From: a bacterium
Lineage (GTDB): Bacteria > Fidelibacterota > Marinisomatia > Marinisomatales > Marinisomataceae
Assembly (NCBI GenBank): GCA_023255095.1
Contig: JALRJJ010000056.1
Location: 1 to 16,296, forward strand
Length of the DNA stretch: 16,296 nt
Reading direction: 5' to 3'
Part shown: positions 7,592 through 14,233 of the stretch, in pieces
Layout: every line of letters begins with the position of its first letter
Position numbering within the stretch: the stretch's first letter is position 1
Notes under the pieces: generated by a model
Told to the model about the DNA's origin: nothing
The model's database searches: none
What the model saw: the letters and a program-made list of their open reading frames with translations, nothing else
Position numbers and translations under genes: made by a program

Positions 7592-8587
7592 GTGAAAGCC
7601 GTAATTTGTGAAAAATTTGGTAACATATCTGACATCAGGTGGAAGGATGTAGATGACCCAAGCCTCAACGAAGAAGATATACTGATTAGAGTTCTTGCGG
7701 CTGGAGTAAACTATCCGGATTCATTGATTGTTCAGGGTCTATATCAGTTTAAACCATCCACGCCCTTTTCTCCTGGCCATGAAGGTGCAGGAATTATCGA
7801 GAAGGTTGGCTCTCGCGTTTCAGGTTTTAAAGAGGGGGATCGTGTATTTTTTTTAACTAACTATGGTGCATATTCAGAAAAAATTTCTATTCATTATAGT
7901 CAAGTTTTTCTTCTTGGTCCTCATATTTCTTTTGAGATTGGCGCAAGCACATTTATGACATATGGCACCAGCTTTCATGCTCTTATCCAAAGAGCAAATA
8001 TTGATGAAAAAAAAGACCTTCTTGTCTTGGGGGCGTCTGGTGGGGTGGGGTTGGCAGCAATTGATATTGCAAAATCTTTTGGGTGTAGAGTTGTTGCTGT
8101 TGTTTCAAATAAAGAAAAGGCCTCTCTGTGTGAAAAATATGGTGCCAATAAAACAATTATTGTTGATGACAAGCAAGACGAAAAAGCGCTTACTGACATT
8201 CTCAAATCTGAGGGAAGTTTCGACATTATATTTGATCCAGTTGGTGGAAACTTATCCTTGCCCGCCCTGAGGACAATAAAATGGGGGGGTGTGTTTTTAG
8301 TTGTGGGTTTTGCCTCTAAAACAATTGCAAAAATTCCATTAAACTTACCACTGCTTAAGGGCTGTAATATCAACGGGGTCTTTATTGGTAGATTTCAAAA
8401 AGAAACTCCACCCCTTTTTTTACAAAACACTAAAAAAATTCTACAAATGATAAACGAAAAGAAGCTCAACCCTCACATTTCTGTTGTTGAAAATATGGAA
8501 AATGCTTCAAGAGTATTAGAAAATATTTTTAATAGAAAGCTTGTAGGAAAAGCAGTTTTGGTCAACAAAGATATTCTGGCTCATTAA
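7592..8587 (+). CDS. Zinc-free medium-chain dehydrogenase/reductase, NADPH:quinone oxidoreductase type
   Basis: A 331-residue soluble oxidoreductase expected to use NADPH to reduce quinones or activated enones. The N-terminal GroES-like fold includes GVNYPDSLIVQG (38-49) and PGHEGAGIIEKVG (61-73). The Rossmann nucleotide-binding motif LGASGGVGLAA is at ~146-156. FDIIFDPVGG and VGKAVLV near the end also fit the family. The zinc-binding Cys/His set of alcohol dehydrogenases is absent, as expected for the quinone oxidoreductase branch. The start is GTG, preceded by AGAAAGGATAG at 7579-7589. The last 26 bases overlap the 3' end of the convergent acyltransferase gene. It is the only gene left of the putative origin that points back toward it. 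Close alternatives are enoyl reductases and crotonyl-CoA reductase-like enzymes, so no gene symbol is given. Confidence 0.88.
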   Translation: MKAVICEKFGNISDIRWKDVDDPSLNEEDILIRVLAAGVNYPDSLIVQGLYQFKPSTPFSPGHEGAGIIEKVGSRVSGFKEGDRVFFLTNYGAYSEKISIHYSQVFLLGPHISFEIGASTFMTYGTSFHALIQRANIDEKKDLLVLGASGGVGLAAIDIAKSFGCRVVAVVSNKEKASLCEKYGANKTIIVDDKQDEKALTDILKSEGSFDIIFDPVGGNLSLPALRTIKWGGVFLVVGFASKTIAKIPLNLPLLKGCNINGVFIGRFQKETPPLFLQNTKKILQMINEKKLNPHISVVENMENASRVLENIFNRKLVGKAVLVNKDILAH

Positions 8588-9194
8588 GCATTTTTGAGAT
8601 TGCTTGCATTGTTTTCCTAGTTAGGTTGTCGTTATTATTTAAAAACTTTGCCGTTTCTTCAATCGGCTTACCAAAAACAACTGTCACCCTTTGCCTTTTT
8701 AATTTTTTAAGCTTTTCTAAGACAAAATTGGTTCCCCTTATGGCAACGGGTATAATTGGAATATTATGTTTTGAAGCAAACATGGCGGCCCCATTTTTAC
8801 CCTCTATTAAGTTTGGATTTATTGAGGTTCCTTCGGGGAAAATACAAATGATTTCTCCTCCTTGAATTTGTTTATTCATTATTTTAAATGTTGAAAGCTT
8901 TGGTTTTTTTCGATTTACCAAAACCACTCCATAGGCCCACGGAATAATTCTTTGAACGCTAGGAACGTTTTCTAAGTCCTCTGCCATTAAAAACGTTATA
9001 GGCTTTTTAATCGCATATGCTATAGCAACAGGATCGGAGTGGTCAATATGATTGGGGGCTAAAATATAGGGTCCTTTTTTCGGTAAATTTTCTTTACCCT
9101 CAACTTTTATTTTTGTCAAAATTGAACAAATAATAGCCGCAATATAGGTTATCAGATATCTGGTGGGTCTATTTCTGGGAGTAGGTGGCTTCAC
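8562..9194 (-). CDS. plsC: 1-acyl-sn-glycerol-3-phosphate acyltransferase (PlsC/LPLAT family)
   Basis: A 210-residue membrane-associated acyltransferase that would convert lysophosphatidate to phosphatidate in phospholipid synthesis. A hydrophobic segment lies at ~13-27. The catalytic H-x4-D motif is NHIDHSD (48-54). Motif II is YGVVLVNR (~88-95), motif III is FPEGTS (119-124) and motif IV is IPVAIRGT (~148-155). The length is normal for the family. The start is a GTG at 9194, because the only nearby ATG is followed at once by a stop; it lies 7 bases after the ssb stop with no clear Shine-Dalgarno site, so coupling to ssb is likely. It is probably the last gene of a dnaA-ssb-plsC operon. Its C-terminal codons overlap the convergent dehydrogenase gene. 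Other LPLAT members such as lyso-ornithine-lipid acyltransferases are possible. Confidence 0.88.
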   Translation of the reverse strand: MKPPTPRNRPTRYLITYIAAIICSILTKIKVEGKENLPKKGPYILAPNHIDHSDPVAIAYAIKKPITFLMAEDLENVPSVQRIIPWAYGVVLVNRKKPKLSTFKIMNKQIQGGEIICIFPEGTSINPNLIEGKNGAAMFASKHNIPIIPVAIRGTNFVLEKLKKLKRQRVTVVFGKPIEETAKFLNNNDNLTRKTMQAISKMLNEPEYLC

Positions 9195-9201
9195 TTACAT
9201 A

Positions 9202-9651
9202 TTAAAAAGGCAGATTGTCATCGTCATAGTCTTGGGAATCTCCCATGTTTGAAGGCTGAGAATCCTGATTCATCCCCGCTGACATATCCGCTCCGGATGA
9301 CGACCCCGAACCAACAATTTGAAGACCTCCATAGTTATTGACAACCACCCCAGTGGAATATCTATCGTTTCCTTCTTTGTCCTGCCACTTGTCAGTTCTT
9401 AAAGAGCCCTCTACATAAACTTGGGTTCCCTTTTTAATATAAGGCTGGATGTATTTTTCTACTGATGGACCAAAGGCGGTACACTTAATCCACTCTGTTC
9501 GTTCTTGGATTTCCCCCTCTTTAGTTTTCCAGGACTCGTTGGTTGCAACGCTAAAAGTTGCTACTGCCGATCCATCTTGAGTATATCTAATTTCTGGGTC
9601 TTGGCCTAACCTTCCAACAATTATAACTTTATTTACTGTACCTTTTGACAT
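9202..9651 (-). CDS. ssb: Single-stranded DNA-binding protein
   Basis: A 149-residue protein that coats single-stranded DNA at replication forks and recruits repair and replication partners. The OB fold occupies residues ~1-112 (NKVIIVGRLGQDPEIRYT, VATFSVATNES, TEWIKCTAFG, KGTQVYVEGSLRTDKW). A Gly/Ser/Gln linker follows, then the acidic tip DDDNLPF that binds partner proteins. All family hallmarks are intact and the length is typical. AAAGGAAA lies just before the ATG at 9651, in an 11-base gap after the dnaA stop. The position directly after dnaA is unusual, since dnaN is the common neighbour, and it suggests co-expression of initiator and SSB. Confidence 0.97.
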   Translation of the reverse strand: MSKGTVNKVIIVGRLGQDPEIRYTQDGSAVATFSVATNESWKTKEGEIQERTEWIKCTAFGPSVEKYIQPYIKKGTQVYVEGSLRTDKWQDKEGNDRYSTGVVVNNYGGLQIVGSGSSSGADMSAGMNQDSQPSNMGDSQDYDDDNLPF

Positions 9652-9662
9652 ATGTTTTCCTT

Positions 9663-11003
9663 TTAGTTTAGATTGATTTCATTAAATACAATATCAACCT
9701 TCCTTTTAAATTTATTATCTTTTATTAATAAGTCTTCAACTTTTTTGTGGGCATGAATAATTGTTGTATGGTCTCTTCCTCCCAAATGAATTCCAATGGT
9801 ATTTAAAGGCATATCTAAAACTTCGCGACATAAATAAGCAGCCACCTGTCTAGCTTCAGCAATATTTTGTCTTCTAGATTTTCCAATAAGCTCTTCCTCT
9901 GAAACTGCAAAAATTTTACAAACTCCGTCAATCACGTCGTGAATATTAACTCTTTGAAAATTTTTATCCCCCACCCTTTCCCTTATGATTGAATCAATTA
10001 AGGCTTCATTTATTTCTCCGTTTGAAAGCGTCGAATGAGCATATACCTTAGTAATACAGCTTTCAAGGTCACGAATATTTGTTCTTACATAAGAGGCAAT
10101 TTTTTCTAACATCTTAAATTGAATTTTTAAATTATTTTCTTTGGCTTTTTTTGAAAGAATGGCAACTCTAGTTTCAAAGTCGGGCGGCTGGATATCTGCG
10201 TGGAGACCCGATTGAAAGCGAGACAGAAGTCTGTCTTGGAGCCCAACCATTTCTCCGGGATACCTGTCTGCTGTCATAACAATTTGTTTTCCCGCATTAT
10301 AAAGATCATTAAAGGTGTGAAAAAACTGTTCTTGGGTTTGTTCCTTCCCTTGAAAAAATTGAATATCATCAATAAGAAGAATATCTGCATTCCTGTAAAC
10401 TTTTGAAAAATTCAACGACTTGTTTTGTTGAATACTTGAAATAAAGTCGTTAGTAAATTTTTCTGAAGAAGCCAAAACAACATTTTTTGGTGATTTTTCC
10501 ATCAAAAGACTATTGGCAATAGAATGTAAAAGGTGGGTTTTTCCAAGCCCTACTCCTCCATAAATAATTAGAGGGTTAAAACCTACCGCCCCTGGATTTT
10601 TGGCCACTTTTTCAGCTGCATTTTTAGCAAAAATATTATTTGGTCCCTCAATGAATGAAGAAAAAATACTACCTGGATTAATATTAACCCTTCTGCCAGG
10701 AGAGTTTTGTTTTGTTGGCTCATCTTCCTGTATTTGCGTTACTCTAATGTTTTGAGAAGACTGTGGGGCAATTGAAATTTTAAGAACTAGTGACGGTTCA
10801 ACCGTTTGAAGCTCTGTTTGTATTAAATCAAAATAATTATTAATTATCCAGTCATAAGCAAATTGATTAGGGGCTTCTAAAATAAAAATGCTATCTGACG
10901 AGCCAATCGGATCAAGGGTGTCAATCCAGGCTTCAAATGCATGCTGAGGAAGATCTTTTTTGAGATTTTTTAAAGTTTTTTTCCAAATATTTTTATAGTC
11001 CAT
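9663..11003 (-). CDS. dnaA: Chromosomal replication initiator protein DnaA
   Basis: A 446-residue AAA+ ATPase that binds DnaA boxes and melts the origin. Domain I is at ~1-80 (IWKKTLKNLKKDLPQHAFEA). A short polar linker follows at ~81-108. Walker A is GGVGLGKT (149-156) and Walker B is LLIDDIQFF (~209-217). SRFQSGL carries the box VII Arg region. The C-terminal domain IV holds the DNA-binding signature GGRDHTTIIHAHKK. The frame could open at a TTG at 11015, but the ATG at 11003 gives the normal N-terminus MDYKNIW. There is no Shine-Dalgarno sequence; instead a perfect DnaA box sits 2 bases upstream of the ATG, which suggests autorepression. The gene is divergent from rpmH across the putative origin and is followed by ssb and plsC. 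Confidence 0.98.
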   Translation of the reverse strand: MDYKNIWKKTLKNLKKDLPQHAFEAWIDTLDPIGSSDSIFILEAPNQFAYDWIINNYFDLIQTELQTVEPSLVLKISIAPQSSQNIRVTQIQEDEPTKQNSPGRRVNINPGSIFSSFIEGPNNIFAKNAAEKVAKNPGAVGFNPLIIYGGVGLGKTHLLHSIANSLLMEKSPKNVVLASSEKFTNDFISSIQQNKSLNFSKVYRNADILLIDDIQFFQGKEQTQEQFFHTFNDLYNAGKQIVMTADRYPGEMVGLQDRLLSRFQSGLHADIQPPDFETRVAILSKKAKENNLKIQFKMLEKIASYVRTNIRDLESCITKVYAHSTLSNGEINEALIDSIIRERVGDKNFQRVNIHDVIDGVCKIFAVSEEELIGKSRRQNIAEARQVAAYLCREVLDMPLNTIGIHLGGRDHTTIIHAHKKVEDLLIKDNKFKRKVDIVFNEINLN

Positions 11004-11005
11004 AG

Positions 11006-11014
11006 TTATCCACA
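11006..11014 (+). promoter_or_regulatory. Perfect DnaA box
   Basis: TTATCCACA, an exact match to the DnaA consensus, ending 2 bases from the dnaA ATG on the other strand. DnaA bound here would block the dnaA ribosome or transcript start region as well as nucleating origin assembly. Confidence 0.85.
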
Positions 11015-11016
11015 AC

Positions 11017-11032
11017 TTATTAACGTTAATAA
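11017..11032. repeat. Perfect 16-bp palindrome inside the putative origin
   Basis: TTATTAACGTTAATAA is a perfect inverted repeat with no loop. It is placed 2 bases after the perfect DnaA box and 8 bases before the second box. It resembles an operator for a dimeric regulator. Each half-site (TTATTAAC) is a poor match to a DnaA box, so another protein is more likely. Confidence 0.6.
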
Positions 11033-11040
11033 AATATAAC

Positions 11041-11049
11041 TTATCTACA
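11041..11049 (+). promoter_or_regulatory. Near-consensus DnaA box
   Basis: TTATCTACA differs from TTATCCACA at one position and has the same orientation as the perfect box 35 bases to its left. It lies at the border of the most A/T-rich part of the region. Confidence 0.65.
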
Positions 11050-11146
11050 TTAGTGTTTTTTATATTAAGTAATCAAGAATTTTATTTAATACTCTATTTA
11101 TTGTTTTACAAATAATTATAAAGCGCTATATTTCGGCAGTTTAAAA

Positions 11147-11287
11147 ATGAAAAGAACTTATCAACCAAGCAACAGAAAGCGAAAAAATACTCACGGTTTT
11201 AGAGAAAGAATGTCAACCGTTGGAGGCACAAAAGTTTTAGCTTCGAGAAGAAAAAAAGGCAGAAAAAAGCTTACCGTTTCATCCTAG
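11147..11287 (+). CDS. rpmH: 50S ribosomal protein L34
   Basis: A small gene of 46 codons. The protein MKRTYQPSNRKRKNTHGFRE continues with the Arg/Lys-rich body (RMSTVGGTKVLASRRKKGRK) and ends KLTVSS. This is the standard L34 sequence and length, a basic peptide buried in 23S rRNA of the large subunit. No strong Shine-Dalgarno sequence precedes it. It opens the rightward cluster from the putative origin. yidC begins after a single base, so rnpA, which normally follows rpmH, is missing here. Confidence 0.97.
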   Translation: MKRTYQPSNRKRKNTHGFRERMSTVGGTKVLASRRKKGRKKLTVSS

Positions 11288-11288
11288 C

Positions 11289-12926
11289 ATGAATCAAAAA
11301 ACACTCACTGGTTTTTTATTAATCGGTGCAATTCTATTATTGTGGCCCTCTTATAATTCTTTAATTAACCCTACAAAAGATATTGGCCCGGAAGAAGTTG
11401 TTCAAAACTCAAACACAAAAGATTTAGTTGAAACTACTAATAGTCCTCTTTTTGTCGAAGAAACAGAAATTGAAGAACAATTAGTTGGCATAAAAAATAA
11501 TCTTTATACTGCTGTTATTAGTTCTGAAAATGGTGGATCTATTGTTTCTTTTAAACTTAATAGGCATCTTAAAAAAAATGAATCTTCTTTGGAGCTAATT
11601 GATCGCCACAATAACAAAAATCTTTATGTTTCATATTTTAATGTTGATGGTGAGGAGGTTTTGTTGGGCGGAAATTGGGTTTTGCAAAATATGCAACAGG
11701 ACTTCACCCTTGATGAACAAACCCCTTCAGTTTCTCTTGTTTTTTTAAAAGAATTAGACACTGGGGTGATATCAAAAACGCTAACATTTTATCACAATCA
11801 ATATAATGTAGACATTAATACAAATTTACAAAACATAAGGCCCTACACTCTTGATGCTCAATATAGTTTAACATGGGAGGGGGGTCTATTTTCCTCAGAA
11901 GGAACTCAAGATTTAATGTTTCAAGAAGGCTTGGTTGGTCAAGGTGGAAACATTGAATCCTTTAGGGTGGGGAGAACTGGATTTTTTGGGTCTTCTAATG
12001 TTTCATTTGAAAAAGAAACAAAACAGTATACTGGAAATTCTGACTTTTTAGGATATCGAACAAAATATTTTGGCGTTTTTTTGATTCCTCAAAAAACCGA
12101 TGTTGTCAGCCTTACTAAGTATGCTACTGGAGATAGAGCTGCAGTAGATCTCAGGCTATCACAGAACATTAATTTTACTAAAACAACCCTGTTTTTTGGT
12201 CCCCTTGAATTTGATTCCATCAAAAATTTAGAGGTTGGAATTGAAGAAAAAATTCTTGGTTGGCAATGGCTATATTCAATATCCTGGATAGTTTATTCAG
12301 TTATGACTTGGATGTTTGGACTAATTCCAAACTATGGGGTTGTGGTTGTTCTTTTTGCCATATTAATTAAAACAATAACATATCCTCTTATGGCAAAACA
12401 GCTAAGGTCTTCAAAAAAAATGCAGGAAATAAGTCCTCTTTTGAATCAAATAAAAATTAAATATAAAAGCAACCCTACCCTTCAACAACAAAAAATGGCG
12501 GCTTTATTTCAGGAGAACAAAATCAACCCGCTGGCGGGCTGTTTACCAATCCTAATACAAATGCCCGTTTTAATGGCCGTTTTTATGGTTTTTAGAAATA
12601 CAATTGAATTCAGGGGTCAGTCATTTATATTTTGGATTAACGATTTATCTTCTGCAGACACCCTTTTTACGGTTGGGGCTTTGTCAATTAATGTTTTACC
12701 TTTTCTTATGGCAGGATCTATGTATTACACAATGCAAATGAGCACTAATTCAATGGCTCCGAGCGCAGACCCCGCTCAAGAAGCTACACAAAAAATGATG
12801 AAATATATGTTTCCTGGAATGATGTTTTTTTTATTTTACTCTTTTCCCTCGGGCTTAAATCTATATTATTTTTGTTTTAATGTTCTTCAAATTGTTCAAC
12901 AAAAACTCATAAACAAAGAAAAATAA
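11289..12926 (+). CDS. yidC: Membrane protein insertase YidC (long Gram-negative form)
   Basis: A 545-residue inner-membrane insertase that helps fold and insert membrane proteins alone or with SecYEG. An N-terminal membrane anchor lies at ~6-22 (LTGFLLIGAILLLWP). A large periplasmic beta domain spans ~60-315 (LYTAVISSENGGSIVSFKL onward), the hallmark of the Gram-negative form. The conserved insertase core follows, with the TM segment GVVVVLFAILIKTITYPLM, the cytoplasmic hairpin containing MAKQLRSSKKMQEISP and NPLAGCLPILIQMPV, and two more TM segments ending SFPSGLNLYYFCFNVLQIVQ and a short basic tail. It follows rpmH by one base and precedes mnmE by one base, so it is tightly operonic and probably translated by coupling. 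It has no clear ribosome binding site of its own. Confidence 0.97.
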   Translation: MNQKTLTGFLLIGAILLLWPSYNSLINPTKDIGPEEVVQNSNTKDLVETTNSPLFVEETEIEEQLVGIKNNLYTAVISSENGGSIVSFKLNRHLKKNESSLELIDRHNNKNLYVSYFNVDGEEVLLGGNWVLQNMQQDFTLDEQTPSVSLVFLKELDTGVISKTLTFYHNQYNVDINTNLQNIRPYTLDAQYSLTWEGGLFSSEGTQDLMFQEGLVGQGGNIESFRVGRTGFFGSSNVSFEKETKQYTGNSDFLGYRTKYFGVFLIPQKTDVVSLTKYATGDRAAVDLRLSQNINFTKTTLFFGPLEFDSIKNLEVGIEEKILGWQWLYSISWIVYSVMTWMFGLIPNYGVVVVLFAILIKTITYPLMAKQLRSSKKMQEISPLLNQIKIKYKSNPTLQQQKMAALFQENKINPLAGCLPILIQMPVLMAVFMVFRNTIEFRGQSFIFWINDLSSADTLFTVGALSINVLPFLMAGSMYYTMQMSTNSMAPSADPAQEATQKMMKYMFPGMMFFLFYSFPSGLNLYYFCFNVLQIVQQKLINKEK

Positions 12927-12927
12927 A

Positions 12928-14220
12928 ATGCACACTATTGTTGCATGTTCCACGCCTCCAGGTCAGAGTGGCATTGCGATTGTTAGGCTTTCTGGATCAA
13001 CAGTTAAAAAAATTATACAAAAAATTTCTCAAAAAAACGTTCCACCCGCTAAAACGCCAACTCTTGTAAGCCTCTATGATAATAAAAAAGTCTTTGATCA
13101 GGCTATAATTACTTATTACAAAAAAGGGCACTCTTATACAGGTGAAGATTTAATAGAAATTAGCTGTCACGGTAATCCTGTTATCATAAATAAAATTATT
13201 GATTTAAGTCTCCAGGCGGGTGCAAAAATTGCAGAAGCTGGTGAGTTTACAAAGAGATCCTTTCTAAATGGAAAAATATCTATTGATCAAGCAGAAAGTG
13301 TTTCGTCATTAATCCACGCAAAATCTGATTTGGGTGTTAGGCTATCCGCCAACAACCTTCATGGAAAGCTGGGGAGGTCTCTTAGAAAGATAAAAAATGA
13401 ACTGATAAAAATAATCGCTGCTCTCGAGTTTAACTTGGATATTTCTGAAGAAGATTTAATGCCACAATTTATACCGGATTTGATTGATTTTATTGTGGAA
13501 CTAGAAAAACAAATAAAACAATCAATTGAATATTTTGAAACAACTAAAATTTTAACCCAGGGGGCTTCGGTGGTTATTGTGGGCCCTCCTAACGCTGGCA
13601 AATCAACCCTGTTTAATAAACTAAGCAAATCAAACAAAGCAATAGTAACAAACATACCTGGAACAACTAGAGACGTTTTAGAAAATCATATTAATTTGTC
13701 GGGTATTAGTCTTGTAATAAAAGATACCGCTGGAATCAGAAAAACTACCAACAGGGTTGAATTAGAGGGGTTGGCAAGAGCAAAAAAAGAAATAAAAAAT
13801 TCAGACATAACAATATGTTTAGGAAGCAAAGAAGAAAACAAAAAATTAAAAAAATCAAAAACTATCTTTGTCTTTAATAAAATTGATAAAAACAAGCCTA
13901 TTGGAAATTATGATTTAAATATTTCTGCATTAAAGGGAACCAATATGAAAGATTTAACTAGCCTAATATCAGAAAAACTAATTAATTCCAATCAACAACA
14001 ACCCGAAGTAATTATTACATCTAAAAGGCAGAAAAATCACTTAGAAACAGCTTTAAAATTAATTAAAAATGCACATAAAAATTTGATAAATAGCTTGGGG
14101 CTTGAAGTTGTAGCAAGCGACCTTTATTTAGTTTTAAAAAATTTAGACTCAATAACAACCATTACAGAAAAAGATGAAATATTAAATTCAGTTTTTTCTC
14201 AATTTTGTGTAGGAAAGTAG
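12928..14220 (+). CDS. mnmE: tRNA uridine-5-carboxymethylaminomethyl modification GTPase MnmE
   Basis: A 430-residue GTPase that acts with MnmG to modify U34 in the wobble position of certain tRNAs. The N-terminal folate-binding domain is at ~1-118 (PPGQSGIAIVRLSG, YTGEDLIEISCHGN, AEAGEFTKRSFLNGKI). Helical segments surround an inserted G domain with G1 GPPNAGKS (219-226), G2 GTTRD (245-249), G3 DTAG (266-269) and G4 NKID (317-320). The C-terminus FCVGK carries the conserved catalytic Cys at 427. It is slightly shorter than the E. coli protein (454), mainly around the G domain after G3. It starts one base after the yidC stop and ends 6 bases before mnmG. The last G of its stop codon is the first base of a parS palindrome. 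Confidence 0.97.
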   Translation: MHTIVACSTPPGQSGIAIVRLSGSTVKKIIQKISQKNVPPAKTPTLVSLYDNKKVFDQAIITYYKKGHSYTGEDLIEISCHGNPVIINKIIDLSLQAGAKIAEAGEFTKRSFLNGKISIDQAESVSSLIHAKSDLGVRLSANNLHGKLGRSLRKIKNELIKIIAALEFNLDISEEDLMPQFIPDLIDFIVELEKQIKQSIEYFETTKILTQGASVVIVGPPNAGKSTLFNKLSKSNKAIVTNIPGTTRDVLENHINLSGISLVIKDTAGIRKTTNRVELEGLARAKKEIKNSDITICLGSKEENKKLKKSKTIFVFNKIDKNKPIGNYDLNISALKGTNMKDLTSLISEKLINSNQQQPEVIITSKRQKNHLETALKLIKNAHKNLINSLGLEVVASDLYLVLKNLDSITTITEKDEILNSVFSQFCVGK

Positions 14221-14233
14221 TTTCACGTGAAAC
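14220..14233. promoter_or_regulatory. parS site (ParB-binding palindrome) spanning the mnmE/mnmG junction
   Basis: GTTTCACGTGAAAC, a perfect 14-bp palindrome identical to the core of the bacterial chromosomal parS consensus (TGTTTCACGTGAAACA). It starts on the last base of the mnmE stop codon. Its CACGTG centre provides the GTG start codon of mnmG at 14227. ParB would load here to spread and recruit the segregation machinery near the origin. Confidence 0.88.

Larger units (their letters stand above)
11004..11146. other. Candidate chromosomal replication origin (oriC) between dnaA and rpmH
   Basis: A 143-base divergent intergenic region, very A/T-rich. It contains a perfect DnaA box (11006-11014), a one-mismatch box (11041-11049) and a 16-bp perfect palindrome between them. 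The following ~95 bases are almost pure A/T with TTTATTTA-like repeats (11081-11101) and could act as the unwinding element. Flanking genes are transcribed outward on both sides, as expected for bidirectional leading-strand coding. Promoters for dnaA and rpmH must also lie here, but I see no clear -35/-10 pair. Two boxes are few for an oriC, so the functional origin could extend elsewhere. Confidence 0.6.

Noticed and set aside
11158..11166. TTATCAACC as a possible third DnaA box
   Set aside because: It has two mismatches to the consensus and falls in the codons for T-Y-Q-P of ribosomal protein L34, which explain the sequence.
13359..13895. Two minus-strand frames antisense to mnmE
   Set aside because: They mirror the conserved GTPase domain and have no independent support.
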